In this document: piece after piece, positions 27,984 to 37,054 of the stretch | Layout: every line of letters begins with the position of its first letter | How positions within the stretch are numbered: position 1 is the first letter of the stretch | Position numbers and translations under genes: made by a program | Notes under the pieces: generated by a model | The model's input: only the letters and a program-made list of their open reading frames with translations | What the model was told of the DNA's origin: nothing | Databases searched by the model: none | Assembly (NCBI GenBank): GCA_016716635.1 | Contig: JADJVZ010000011.1 | Coordinates: 930,001-994,000, forward strand | Source of the DNA: Micropruina sp. | GTDB taxonomy: Bacteria; Actinomycetota; Actinomycetes; Propionibacteriales; Propionibacteriaceae | Direction of reading: 5' to 3' | Length of the DNA stretch: 64,000 nucleotides

Positions 27984-29378
27984 TCACGGGTGGGTCATCT
28001 CCTGTGGCACCACCCAGGCGTCGAAATCGGACGAGGCCACACCCATGTCGACCGCCGCCTGCCGCAACGTCAGGCCCTTGGCGAGGGCATGCTTGGCGAT
28101 CGCGGCGGCGCGGTCGTAGCCGATGTGCGGATTCAGCGCGGTGACGAGCATGAGATCGGCGTCCAGATGCTCACGGATGCGTGCCGGAACGGGCTCGATC
28201 CCTGCGGCGCAATGACGGTTGAACGAGCGGCAGCCATCGCTCAGAAGCCGGATCGATTCGAGCACCGCGTGGGCCATCACCGGCTTGAACACGTTGAGCT
28301 GGAAGTTGCCTTGGCTGCCGGCGAACGCCACCGTGGCGTCGTTGCCGAACACCCGGGTGGCGACCATCGTGAGCGCCTCGCTTTGGGTCGGATTCACTTT
28401 GCCGGGCATGATGCTCGATCCCGGCTCGTTCTCGGGGATCCGGATCTCGCCGATGCCTGTGCGGGGTCCGGACGCGGTCCAGCGCACGTCGTTGGCGATC
28501 TTCATGAGCGCGATCGCCAACGTGCGCAGGGTCGCGCTGAGCGCCACGAGGGCGTCGTGGGCCGATAGCGCGGCGAACAGGTTCGGGGCTTGGCGGAACG
28601 GCAGACCGGTCAGGTCGGCGATCTTGGCGGCCGCGAGAACGCCGAACTGCGGATGGGAGTTGAGGCCGGTTCCCACCGCGGTGCCACCGATGGCCAGGTC
28701 CATGATCCCGGCCTCGGCGGCCAGCACGCCGGCCAGAGCCGCGTCGAGCTGGGCCACCCAAGCGCCGATCTCCTGACCCAAGGTGAGGGGGGTGGCGTCC
28801 TGCAGGTGGGTGCGTCCGACCTTGACCACGTCGGCGTAGGCGTCCGCCAAGCCCGCGAAAGTGTTCCGGAGCTCGGTGACCGCCGGGTAGAGCAGGGCGT
28901 GCAGGTCGTGCGCCACGGCGATGTGCATGGCGGTCGGGAACGTGTCGTTGCTCGACTGGCCACGGTTGACGTGGTCGTTGGGATGGATGGGCGTCTTCGA
29001 CCCGAGCACTCCCCCGAGGATCTCGATGGCCCGGTTGGCGATGACTTCGTTGGCGTTCATGTTGCTCTGCGTACCGCTGCCAGTCTGGAACACCACCAGG
29101 GGGAAGTGGTCGTCCAGGCGCCCGTCGGCCACCTCTGCTGCCGCCTGCTCCAGCGCCGCCTGCTCGTCGACGCCCAGGGTCAGTTCGCTGAGTTCGTGAT
29201 TCGCGCGGGCTGCGGCCAGTTTCAGGACGCCCAGCGCCGAGATGAGCGAAGGCCCCCAGACGAAACGATCACGACCGATGTCGAAGTTCAGCAGGCTGCG
29301 TTGAGTCTGCGCTCCCCAATATCGATCTGCCGGCACCTGGATGTGACCCATGCTGTCAGTTTCGGTACGCGTGTCCAT
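27984..29378 (-). CDS. fumC: Fumarate hydratase class II
   Basis: TCA-cycle enzyme converting fumarate to malate as a homotetramer without an iron-sulfur cluster. Motifs in order are QTGSGTQSNMNANEVIANRA, HPNDHVNRGQSSNDTFPTAMH, VGRTHLQDATPL and the fumarase/aspartase signature GSSIMPGKVNPTQ with the catalytic Ser loop. The ATG at 29378 (MDTRTETDSMG) aligns with the family start; the open frame extends 30 nt further. Length 464 is usual. It lies downstream of metXW on the same strand with a ~50-bp gap, so co-transcription is possible. Confidence 0.96.
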   Translation of the reverse strand: MDTRTETDSMGHIQVPADRYWGAQTQRSLLNFDIGRDRFVWGPSLISALGVLKLAAARANHELSELTLGVDEQAALEQAAAEVADGRLDDHFPLVVFQTGSGTQSNMNANEVIANRAIEILGGVLGSKTPIHPNDHVNRGQSSNDTFPTAMHIAVAHDLHALLYPAVTELRNTFAGLADAYADVVKVGRTHLQDATPLTLGQEIGAWVAQLDAALAGVLAAEAGIMDLAIGGTAVGTGLNSHPQFGVLAAAKIADLTGLPFRQAPNLFAALSAHDALVALSATLRTLAIALMKIANDVRWTASGPRTGIGEIRIPENEPGSSIMPGKVNPTQSEALTMVATRVFGNDATVAFAGSQGNFQLNVFKPVMAHAVLESIRLLSDGCRSFNRHCAAGIEPVPARIREHLDADLMLVTALNPHIGYDRAAAIAKHALAKGLTLRQAAVDMGVASSDFDAWVVPQEMTHP

Positions 29379-29430
29379 AGGCCACGATACGTTCCCAATC
29401 GCCGACACAACCCCGGGGCGGGGACATTAC

Positions 29431-30039
29431 TCAGGCGGGCACCAGCACGTACACGGCGCTACTGGCCATGAGATTTGACAGCGGATCATTGCGCCCGCTG
29501 AGAACACCCTTGGAGTTGAACGTGATGCGTTGCTCCATGCGGAGCCCGATTTCGGCGAACAGCTCCTCGAGTTCGGCCAGGGTCGTGAAGCGCAGGTTCG
29601 GGGTGTCGTACCAGGAGTAGGGCAGATCGGTGCTCATGGGCATGCGTCCGCGAAGGAGCCGCAGCCGGTTGCCCCACCACCCGAAGTTCGGGATGGAGAC
29701 GATAAGCCGATGGCCGACCCGGGCCATCTCCGAGAGCACGAGGCGCGGCTGCCGAATCGTCTGGATCGTCCGCGAGAGCACCACGGTGTCGTAGGAATCG
29801 TCCGCGAACTCGGCCATCTGCGAATCGAGATCGAGCTCGATCACGGGCACGCCGCGCCGGATGGCGGTGAGCACGGCGTCGGGATCGATTTCGACGCCGG
29901 TGCCGTGGCAGGCCTTAGCCCCGATCAGGTGGGCCAGCAGTTCTCCCGTGCCGCATCCCAGGTCGAGGACGCGGGTGCCGCGCTCGATCAGATGGGCCAC
30001 GAAGGCCAGATCGGAGCGCAGTGGATTGTCGACGCTCAC
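29431..30039 (-). CDS. metW: Methionine biosynthesis protein MetW
   Basis: A SAM-methyltransferase-fold protein that partners with MetX homoserine acyltransferase. The nucleotide-binding motif LDLGCGTGELLAHL and a GVEIDPD acidic loop are present. The MetW-typical stretches VLSRTIQTIRQP, SIPNFGWWGNRLRLL and LPYSWYDTPNLRFTT are unmistakable. It overlaps the metX stop by 4 nt, giving translational coupling, as seen for metXW pairs in many bacteria. MetW is thought to support MetX activity rather than methylate DNA or RNA. Confidence 0.95.
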   Translation of the reverse strand: MSVDNPLRSDLAFVAHLIERGTRVLDLGCGTGELLAHLIGAKACHGTGVEIDPDAVLTAIRRGVPVIELDLDSQMAEFADDSYDTVVLSRTIQTIRQPRLVLSEMARVGHRLIVSIPNFGWWGNRLRLLRGRMPMSTDLPYSWYDTPNLRFTTLAELEELFAEIGLRMEQRITFNSKGVLSGRNDPLSNLMASSAVYVLVPA

Positions 30040-31178
30040 AGTCCCTCCTCCAAGGCGCGATCGAAGAAGGCGGTCAGCGTGGCGTGGTACTGCGCGCCGT
30101 CAAGCAGAAACGAGTCGTGGCCCCACGGGGATTTGATCTCCCGGAACGTGACAGGCAGCTGCGCGCGCTCGAGGTGCCGGACGATCCGTCGTGAGTGCTG
30201 CGTCGAGAATCGCCAGTCAGAATCGAACGAGACCACCAAGAACTTGACGGGACGCTTCGCCAAGCCCGCGAGGGCGGACGTGTCGGCGAAAGGATCGAAA
30301 TAGTCCATGACCCGCGTGAGGTAGAGGTAGCTCAGCGCATCGAAGCGACCGAGAAAGGCTTCGCCCTGATGGTCGAGGTAGCTTTCCACAGCGAAGTCGA
30401 CGTCGAACCCGGGGCGGATGGCCTCGCCTTGCGGCGTGCGTCCGAACTTGGCCGACAGGGCGTCCTCGGAAACGTAGGTGATGTGCGCCATCATGCGCGC
30501 CGTGGCCAGGCCCCGGTCCGGGTTCACCCCCAGCTCGGCGTAATCGCCGTCGCGGAAGTCGGGATCGGACATGATCGCCTTGCGTGCCACCGCCGAGAAG
30601 GCGATGTTCTGGGCGTTTAGTCGACTCGACGCCGCCACCACCACGGCGTTCGCGAGATCGTCGGGATGTGACGTGGCCCACTCCAGCACCTGCATGCCGC
30701 CCAACGAGCCCCCGACGGCCGCCAGCAGCCGCGCGATACCCAGGTGTTGGACGAGGGCCCGGTGCACGGTCACGAAGTCGGACATCTGCAGGAGCGGGAA
30801 CGACAAGCCGTAGGCGCGTCCGGTGTCGGGATTGAGCGTCGAGGGTCCGGTCGTGCCCTGGCAACCGCCGAGCAGATTCGCCGAGATCACGAAGAAGCGA
30901 TCGGTGTCGAGGGGACGTCCGGGCCCGATGAGGTTGTCCCACCAACCAGGACGAATGGCGCCCGGCGCGTAGCCGGCCGCGTGCGCGTCGCCGGTGAGGG
31001 CGTGACAGACGAAGACGGCGTTGTCGCGGGCGTCCGACAAGGTGCCGTAGGTCTCGTAGGCGACGTCGACAGGTCCCAAGGTCGAGCCATCGGCCAGCAC
31101 CAGCGGCTGGTCGTCGGAAAAGAGGCGGACGGTCTGAGTCTCAACGACTCCCACCGAACCGGGATCACGATGAGGCAT
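30036..31178 (-). CDS. metX: Homoserine O-acyltransferase MetX
   Basis: An alpha/beta-hydrolase enzyme activating homoserine by acylation, the first committed step of methionine synthesis. The nucleophile elbow AVGGSLGGMQVLEWA carries the catalytic Ser, DYFDPFADT supplies the Asp and SPWGHDSFLLD the His. NLLGGCQGTTGP is a MetX-family motif. Acetyl versus succinyl specificity cannot be decided by eye. At 380 residues it is typical. Its start lies 3 nt after the stop of a short Met-rich ORF, and metW overlaps its end. Confidence 0.96.
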   Translation of the reverse strand: MPHRDPGSVGVVETQTVRLFSDDQPLVLADGSTLGPVDVAYETYGTLSDARDNAVFVCHALTGDAHAAGYAPGAIRPGWWDNLIGPGRPLDTDRFFVISANLLGGCQGTTGPSTLNPDTGRAYGLSFPLLQMSDFVTVHRALVQHLGIARLLAAVGGSLGGMQVLEWATSHPDDLANAVVVAASSRLNAQNIAFSAVARKAIMSDPDFRDGDYAELGVNPDRGLATARMMAHITYVSEDALSAKFGRTPQGEAIRPGFDVDFAVESYLDHQGEAFLGRFDALSYLYLTRVMDYFDPFADTSALAGLAKRPVKFLVVSFDSDWRFSTQHSRRIVRHLERAQLPVTFREIKSPWGHDSFLLDGAQYHATLTAFFDRALEEGL

Positions 31179-31181
31179 CGG

Positions 31182-31277
31182 CTACCCCTCGACCATGCCG
31201 CCGCGACGCCCGGGCATGGTCATGGGCATGACCAGGTTCGCGACGTGTTGGGCATTGGTCTCGGGTTGCTGCGTCAT
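31182..31277 (-). CDS. 31-residue Met-rich leader ORF upstream of metX
   Basis: An ATG at 31277 with a GGAG ribosome site 5 nt upstream opens a 31-codon frame ending at a TAG at 31182, only 3 nt before the metX start codon. The peptide has five methionines, three of them in the cluster LVMPMTMPG near its end. The position, the Met codons and the near-abutting stop suggest a leader peptide that couples metX translation to Met-tRNA supply. I do not see a clear attenuator hairpin in the short space. It could also be a chance ORF. Confidence 0.5.
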   Translation of the reverse strand: MTQQPETNAQHVANLVMPMTMPGRRGGMVEG

Positions 31278-31317
31278 CGGATCTCCATGGAAGGCGTGAG
31301 GAACAGGGTAATCGCGG

Positions 31318-31926
31318 CTACGCCGAAGGTGGTACCGCGTCGACGGGCACCTTGGGCGCAGTCGTCCGTAACTCGAACGACCTGACCAGCGTGTGGTCGG
31401 CGCCCGAGCCGTGGAGGGTCGAGGAATAGAGCTCGACGTGGGTGACTGGGAAGGCCTGGTGCGGGAAGGCGTCGATGATCCGCCACCATTTGGTCGCGTC
31501 CTCGGGCTTGCGGATGCGTGCCAGCGTGAGGTGGGCCACGAACCGCGTCGGGTCGTGCTGGTTGCCGCTGCGCTGAATGGCCGTCCGGACACGCGAGGCC
31601 AGCGTTCCGATGTCGGCCCCGCCGGTGGTGATGCCCTGGTAGAGCTCGCGGGCGCGGGTGACGTCCGGAAACGCACCGGCGCCATCGAGGACAAGGTCGA
31701 AGGCGTCCGTCCGCCTGGCCACGCGTCCGAGCGCCTCAATCAGGCGCTCCTCCATGCCGTCGGCGACGTCCGGTAAGAAAGCCAATGTGACGTGTGCCTG
31801 GTCGGTGCGGATCCAGCGAACCTGCGGATCGGCCTCCCGGCGCGGCTCCACGAGCGCGGTCAACGTGTCGACCACCGACTCTGGTGGACGCACAGCGACG
31901 AACATGCGGGTACCCATGCCGACCAT
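31318..31926 (-). CDS. thpR: RNA 2',3'-cyclic phosphodiesterase (ThpR/LigT family)
   Basis: A 2H-phosphoesterase hydrolysing 2',3'-cyclic phosphate RNA ends (older name 2'-5' RNA ligase). The two HxT motifs that make the active site are visible as QAHVTLAFL and VAHLTLARI. The opening MFVAVRPP and the closing SSTLHGSGADHTLVRSFEL are family-typical. In-frame ATGs at 31926, 31917 and 31905 are all possible starts and none has a convincing ribosome site. The gene is divergent from the YqeY gene (47 bp apart) and precedes the leader ORF and metX on the same strand. Confidence 0.9.
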   Translation of the reverse strand: MVGMGTRMFVAVRPPESVVDTLTALVEPRREADPQVRWIRTDQAHVTLAFLPDVADGMEERLIEALGRVARRTDAFDLVLDGAGAFPDVTRARELYQGITTGGADIGTLASRVRTAIQRSGNQHDPTRFVAHLTLARIRKPEDATKWWRIIDAFPHQAFPVTHVELYSSTLHGSGADHTLVRSFELRTTAPKVPVDAVPPSA

Positions 31927-31973
31927 TGTCCCAGGGAAACAATGAGAGAATCGTCCACTGGAAGGGTGGAACC

Positions 31974-32441
31974 ATGGCAGAACTCAAGAACCGACTCAAG
32001 ACCGACCTGGTCACGGCGCTGAAGGCGCACGACGAGTTGGCGAAGTCGACGATCCGGATGGCGCTGGCGTCCATCGCGAACGAAGAGGTCGCTGGCAAGA
32101 CCGCCCGCACTCTCACGGACGCCGAAGAGACCGCGATTCTCAACCGTGAAGTCGCCCGCCGCAAGGACGCCGCCGAGGCTTACGCCGCCGGTGGCCGCCA
32201 GGAACTTGTCGACAAAGAGCTAGCCGAGGCGGTGCTGCTGCAGGCCTACCTGCCCCAGCCCCTCACCGAGGCCGAGGTGCAGGCGATCGTCGACGAAGAG
32301 GTGGCGGCCTCCGCCGCTGCCCTGGGCGAGCGTCCGACCATGAAGCAGATGGGCGGGCTCATCAAGGCCGTCAACGGGCGCGTCGCGGGCCGCTTCGAAG
32401 GCGGCAAGGTCGCGGCGATGGTGAAGGCCGCGCTGGCCTGA
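31974..32441 (+). CDS. GatB/YqeY domain-containing protein
   Basis: A 155-residue YqeY-type protein related to the tRNA-binding tail of GatB. It opens LKNRLKTDLVTALKAHDELAKSTIRMALA, continues with EETAILNREVARRKDAAEAY, and ends with MKQMGGLIKAVNGRVAGRFEGGKVAAMVKAAL, the conserved YqeY C-terminal helical hairpin. The ATG at 31974 is chosen since GAAGGGTGG precedes it; the much longer frame is antisense to thpR. Function unproven; a tRNA-related role is inferred from the GatB tail homology. Confidence 0.92.
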   Translation: MAELKNRLKTDLVTALKAHDELAKSTIRMALASIANEEVAGKTARTLTDAEETAILNREVARRKDAAEAYAAGGRQELVDKELAEAVLLQAYLPQPLTEAEVQAIVDEEVAASAAALGERPTMKQMGGLIKAVNGRVAGRFEGGKVAAMVKAALA

Positions 32442-32567
32442 GTCGCGCAGCGCAGTTCGTTGGGCTTGCCGACAGGACGTCCGCAGTGACGACGCCTTCT
32501 AGCCCCGCAGAGCAACGCCCACGCGCGACTTCCCGTCCAGACGCACTCTTGGCAGTGAGGGACAGGA

Positions 32568-35500
32568 CTATCGTCGCCGCCGCCGTCTGGAGGTTCTGCC
32601 TTGCCGACGGCTAGGGACAAAGCCTGGGGAACCTGTTCGGCTACATACACCACGCCAGAAGGCGAGGTTGCTGCGGCAAGTTAGCGTGTTGGGGTGTTCA
32701 GGGCCCAGGATGCGCTGCAAATCAGAGACCAGTGCGACCAACAGGTCACGTGCCTTCTGCGGCTCCCCTGTCTTACCTGTCCATAAGGCCAGGCTGTCCG
32801 CAGCGGCCAAGGTGTTGGGATGGTCACGTCCCAGGATGCGCTCCAAATCAGAGACCAGATCGACCAACAGGTCACGTGCCTTCTGCGGCTCCCCTGCCTT
32901 CCCGATCCACCAGATTCGCTTGCTGGAGGCGACAAGCGTCCTTGGGTGCTCTGGCCCTAGTGCCCGAATCAGGTCACGAGTCAGCTCGCTGTACAAGTCA
33001 CGTGCGACTTCAAAATCCCCTGATGCACCAATCGAGTTGGCAGAGTTGCTGCGGGCTGTGAGGGTGCTGGGGTGATCAGGCCCCAGTATCCGTTTCAACT
33101 TCGGAACAAGATCCGCTAATGTCTCGCACTCCTTCTCCGGCTCCCCTGACGCACCTGTCCAGAAGGCGAGGCTGACGCACGCCTCAAGGGTGGTGGGATG
33201 ATCAGGTCCCAGGGTGCACTCAAAATCACGGACCAGATCGACCAACAGATCACGCGCCTTCACTGATTCACCTGCCTCGCCAGTCCACACGGCCAGGAAG
33301 TAGCGGAATGCGAGAGTCTTGGGGTCATCCGGTCCCAGGATTCCGTTCAACTCAAGGACAAGTGGCGCCAACAGGTCACGCGCCTTCGCCGGCTCCCCTG
33401 CTTCACCTGTCCACACGGCCAGGTGCCCGCGGGTGATGAGGGTGTTGGGGTCATCAGGTCCCAGGATCGGCTCAATGTCAGACAGGAGTGCGGCGTACAG
33501 ATCGCGGGCCCGAGTTGTTCTCCCGGCCCTACCGGTCCACCCTGCGAGCTCGTTGCGGCGATCAAGAGTGCTGAGGCGCGATGTCTGCCCAAGTTCATCA
33601 AGTTCCTTCAGCACATTTTGGCCAATTTCGAGAGCGCCTTCGGTGCCTTGGAAGGAACCTAGGTCGACCAGTGCCTCAGCTAGGTTCCAGCGGATCTCCA
33701 GCGTCTTGGCCTTCATGTCGGCCCAGCCTGAATCTCCTGACGCCCGCATCGTTCTTAGACGGCTCTCTCGGAGACTGAGTATGTCGTTGAACTGCTGGAC
33801 TGCAGCCGTGAGGTACGTCGAGGCTTCGGGTTGTCCGCGCAGATCGTGGCCGGTGGCGGCGTTCAGGTACGCCAACGCCTCCAGGTGTGGTACCCGCGCA
33901 CCATCAGCGGGACCGCGCCTGGTAGTGACCTCATCTAGTTCGCGCTGGACAAGGGAGATCGCCTGGTCTCGGTGCCCCAAAGCTGTCAGGGTGTCTGCTG
34001 CGGCGCGGACCAGCCGGGCAGCACCCACCCCTGGTGTGGTGAGGCGCGTTAGGGCGGCCTTCATCACGACGTCGTTGATGTCGGTCAGAGTTCCGCCACG
34101 ACGGCGAAGATCCAGCAGCTCTGTCAACCATGCGGGGTCGGTATCTTCCGCGAAGTAGCCAGTCAGCGTCGAAAGAGCAGCCTCTCGTGCCTGCGAGGGT
34201 GCCGATCGCCAAGCGGCGGTCCCGTGAAGTTTGTCGATGCTGTGCCGGTATCCGGCGATCAGTTCCTGGGTCTGTTCGATGGTGCGATGACGCCGACAGG
34301 CCCGCAATGCCGTTTGGTAAGCCCGCCAACTCACGAACCGCACAAAACCATCAGCGTCAATCGTCAGGCGCCCCGTTGCTTCCGAGGTCTGGAGTCGATT
34401 GGCGGCGACCCCCAACGGAGTTATCCAATCCGTACAAGTGGCCTCCCCTAGGCAAGCCAACAGCTCCAGAGTGTCACGGGCTGCCGCCGGGAGGGCAGCG
34501 TGACATTGGTCATCGCGCGCATCATCCGTGAGTCCTGCCAGGTCCGCCGGCAGTGGACGGCCAGCGCGCAACGCGTCACCAATCACCGGCATCGACAGGT
34601 AGTCCATCAAGACGCCTGGGAGCCCTCGAGCCATTTCGACAAGGCGAGCCACCTCAAGGGTTGACGCCGCTGGAAGATCTGGCATGACATTCACAATCAA
34701 CCCAGCAAGATCATCAACCGGCAATGCAGCAAGTCGCGCCACCTGGCAGCGGTCAGAGTCACCCGCGGCCATGCTCCGAAGCCAGGCCCCCCACGCCCCA
34801 TCGGCGGCCTCTAGCTCCACCGTGACAGCCACCGTGATGTTGCCATCTCCGGCTACGATCACCTGGACCAACTCCGCCGTGTAGGCATCAAGTGTTTCGG
34901 CGCCATCGATGGCAAGCACGATCGGTATCTCCTGACTCACCAGAGCCAAACCGCTAGCCAGAGCCTCCACGCTGGCCCTCAACTGTGCGGTCTCGCGCGG
35001 GTTCACCACCCATCCGGCGTTGAACCTTTTCGCTTCCTCGACCGAGCCACCATCCAACGCCCGCCCGGCCGCCCGACCTGCCGCATCAACAGCCAAAGCA
35101 AAGGAATACGCGACCGCCAACGCAGCGGGAACTTGCATACCTGGCGTGAACAACCCCGCCCCGGCGATGCCCAACGCGGCCGTCTGAGCCACCCAGTAAC
35201 CCAACCGCTTCGCGATAGACCGTCGAGCCTCCAACGTTTGGCGTAGAACAACCGCATGCGCATCAAACTGATCAGCCAACTGGTGCAACCCATGCCCGGC
35301 GAGCGCATCCCCATCGACTCCAAGCCACAACCGATCTAGCATCGAGCCCGACGTGGGGACAAACCCATCCGGGGCCACCGCACCTGGCATCATCGAAGGA
35401 GGCCAATAGGGATCGAAGGAATCGCTCTTGGATGCGACAAAGACCCGGTACGCCTGCCCCACCACAAACGAACGACCCGAACCATGGCGACCATCAACGA

Positions 35501-35588
35501 TCACCAACCGCGGCCCCGACACAACTCCAGAATCAGCGACCGCAACAACCGCGCTCAACCGATCCGAACCAGCAACCCATTCCGTCAT
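32568..35588 (-). CDS. STAND-like NTPase with C-terminal TPR array
   Basis: A ~1,000-residue signalling-type protein. Numbers count from an ATG at 35600; the ATG at 35588 is equally plausible. A P-loop-like GRHGSGRS lies at 37-44 with Arg where Walker A has Lys. A hydrophobic segment at ~136-172 could be membrane-associated. Walker B PIVLAIDGAETL is at 226-237. A helical central region leads to about seven TPR/kinesin-light-chain-type repeats, each with an ILGPDHP-x-TL core. The last ~35 residues depart from the repeat pattern and end in a run of Arg, so the 3' end may be truncated. It stands alone, in DNA that looks less GC-rich than its neighbours. STAND-TPR proteins often act in defence or regulation; the ligand is unknown. 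Confidence 0.8.
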   Translation of the reverse strand: MTEWVAGSDRLSAVVAVADSGVVSGPRLVIVDGRHGSGRSFVVGQAYRVFVASKSDSFDPYWPPSMMPGAVAPDGFVPTSGSMLDRLWLGVDGDALAGHGLHQLADQFDAHAVVLRQTLEARRSIAKRLGYWVAQTAALGIAGAGLFTPGMQVPAALAVAYSFALAVDAAGRAAGRALDGGSVEEAKRFNAGWVVNPRETAQLRASVEALASGLALVSQEIPIVLAIDGAETLDAYTAELVQVIVAGDGNITVAVTVELEAADGAWGAWLRSMAAGDSDRCQVARLAALPVDDLAGLIVNVMPDLPAASTLEVARLVEMARGLPGVLMDYLSMPVIGDALRAGRPLPADLAGLTDDARDDQCHAALPAAARDTLELLACLGEATCTDWITPLGVAANRLQTSEATGRLTIDADGFVRFVSWRAYQTALRACRRHRTIEQTQELIAGYRHSIDKLHGTAAWRSAPSQAREAALSTLTGYFAEDTDPAWLTELLDLRRRGGTLTDINDVVMKAALTRLTTPGVGAARLVRAAADTLTALGHRDQAISLVQRELDEVTTRRGPADGARVPHLEALAYLNAATGHDLRGQPEASTYLTAAVQQFNDILSLRESRLRTMRASGDSGWADMKAKTLEIRWNLAEALVDLGSFQGTEGALEIGQNVLKELDELGQTSRLSTLDRRNELAGWTGRAGRTTRARDLYAALLSDIEPILGPDDPNTLITRGHLAVWTGEAGEPAKARDLLAPLVLELNGILGPDDPKTLAFRYFLAVWTGEAGESVKARDLLVDLVRDFECTLGPDHPTTLEACVSLAFWTGASGEPEKECETLADLVPKLKRILGPDHPSTLTARSNSANSIGASGDFEVARDLYSELTRDLIRALGPEHPRTLVASSKRIWWIGKAGEPQKARDLLVDLVSDLERILGRDHPNTLAAADSLALWTGKTGEPQKARDLLVALVSDLQRILGPEHPNTLTCRSNLAFWRGVCSRTGSPGFVPSRRQGRTSRRRRRR
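32680..33560 (-). repeat. 126-bp tandem repeats encoding TPR units
   Basis: The TPR region repeats at 42-codon (126-nt) spacing; for example, the block around GTCACGTGCCTTCTGCGGCT recurs exactly 126 nt apart (ACAG at 32741 and 32867). The two copies nearest the 3' end are almost identical, suggesting recent duplication, while upstream copies are more diverged. Confidence 0.8.
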
Positions 35589-35890
35589 GTGTCCATCCAA
35601 CTTCCGCAGGGGTCCAATTCACGCCACCGGAGGCCTACGACGATCGAGGCCACCCCAAACAGAACCATCGGCTCCGGGGTACCGCGGATGTGTTCGTGCC
35701 CCTAAGGCTCTTTCCATCTTTTGTGTTCCGATCGATGGCTAGCTGGCAAAGGGAACCTGAGAGGTGGGGCCGGCCCCGTCAGCGCAATGGTCGGCGGAAC
35801 ACCATCGGACGCGGGCCTCAGCGCCTTCTAGTTGCCGTCTAGGAACCTTGTCGCTGGACTCGACCTGTCACATTTGGGCCTTACGCCAAG
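35589..35890. other. Intergenic region with no recognisable element
   Basis: About 300 bp between the divergent STAND-TPR and hisC genes. Only short open frames without motifs are present. Promoters for both genes must lie here, but I cannot place convincing -35/-10 boxes. Confidence 0.5.
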
Positions 35891-37003
35891 ATGGGACCCA
35901 TGACCGACACTCCCTGCCCGATCCGCCTGCGTCCGGCGTTGGCGGGCGTGCCTGCCTACGTGGCGGGGCGTCCGGCGCCGGTGATCCCGGGGTTGGAGAC
36001 CTTCAAGCTCAGTTCGAACGAGAACCCGTTTCCACCGCTGCCGAGCGTGCTGGGGATCATCGCCGAGGCCGCCGGGCGCGTGAACCGCTACCCCGACATG
36101 AACAATGTCGAGCTGATCGAGGCGATCGCGCGGTTCGTCGGCGTGCGTCCGACGCAGGTGGCCGTTGGTCCTGGCTCGGTGGGGGTGCTGGCGCAGATCA
36201 TCACCGCCACCTGTGATCCTGGTGACGAGGTGGTCTTCGCCTGGCGCTCGTTCGAGGCCTACCCGATTTTGACCCAGCTCGCCGGCGCGGATCCCGTCAT
36301 GGTGCCGCTGACCGCCAACCTGGAGCACGACCTGCCCGCTATGGCGGCGGCGATCACTCCCCGCACCCGCGTGGTGCTGCTGTGCACGCCGAACAACCCC
36401 ACGGGGCCCGCGCTGCGGCACGCCGACGTGGAGGCGTTTGTGGCGGGCGTCCCGAGCGACGTCGCGGTGGTGATCGACGAGGCCTACCTGGAGTTCGTGT
36501 CCGATCCCGCCGTGGTCGACTCGTTGCCCCTGCAAAGGCGCTTCCCCAACGTCATCGTGTTGCGGACCTTCTCCAAGGCGTACGGCCTGGCCGGGTTGAG
36601 GGTCGGCTACGCGGTCGCGCATCCGACGATGGCCGAGGCCCTGGCCAAGACGGCTCTCCCCTTTGGGGTCAACATTGTGGCGCAGGCCGCCGCGGTCGGG
36701 TCCTTGGGCGTGGCGGACGAACTGGACGAGCGCGTCCGGATCATCGTCTCCGAGCGCAAGCGCGTGGTCGCCGCGCTGACCCGGCTGGGCTGGACGCTGC
36801 CCGCCACTCAGGCCAACTTCGTCTACTTCCCGCTCGGGGTCGAATCCGCTGCTTTCGCGGCCGCATGTGAGGCATCCGGCCTTGTCGTCCGGCGATACGG
36901 CGACGATGGTGTGCGCATCACGATTGGCGAGCCGGCCGCGAACGATCGCTTCTTGACCGTGGCCGAGGCCTATCTGAGTGCCAGGCGGTCACCTCATAGG
37001 TGA
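35891..37003 (+). CDS. hisC: Histidinol-phosphate/aromatic aminotransferase
   Basis: A fold-type I PLP aminotransferase of the HisC family. LSSNENPFPPLPSV, NRYPDMNNVELIEAIA, CTPNNPTGPAL, VVIDEAYLEF and the Schiff-base Lys229 in TFSKAYGLAGLRVGY are all present. Length 370 is normal. It is not embedded in a his operon, so it may be the second actinobacterial copy that acts on phenylpyruvate (Pat/HisC2) rather than histidinol phosphate; sequence alone does not decide. The ATG at 35900 is an alternative start three codons in. The GT2-GtrA gene follows 51 bp downstream. Confidence 0.9.
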   Translation: MGPMTDTPCPIRLRPALAGVPAYVAGRPAPVIPGLETFKLSSNENPFPPLPSVLGIIAEAAGRVNRYPDMNNVELIEAIARFVGVRPTQVAVGPGSVGVLAQIITATCDPGDEVVFAWRSFEAYPILTQLAGADPVMVPLTANLEHDLPAMAAAITPRTRVVLLCTPNNPTGPALRHADVEAFVAGVPSDVAVVIDEAYLEFVSDPAVVDSLPLQRRFPNVIVLRTFSKAYGLAGLRVGYAVAHPTMAEALAKTALPFGVNIVAQAAAVGSLGVADELDERVRIIVSERKRVVAALTRLGWTLPATQANFVYFPLGVESAAFAAACEASGLVVRRYGDDGVRITIGEPAANDRFLTVAEAYLSARRSPHR

Positions 37004-37054
37004 CACACAGAGTGCGCCCATGTGGCTCACCGGGTCCGTCGGTGAACTACAGGC

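Noticed and set aside
31278..31317. Possible SAM riboswitch before metX
   Set aside because: Only 40 nt separate thpR from the leader ORF, too short for any known SAM aptamer.
31182..31739. 185-codon minus-strand frame covering the metX leader
   Set aside because: Most of it is antisense-frame shadow of thpR; only its last 31 codons, with their own ribosome site, are kept as the leader ORF.
32680..33560. CRISPR-like spaced repeats
   Set aside because: The 126-bp repeats are in-frame TPR codons without unique spacers; no CRISPR array is seen anywhere in the window.
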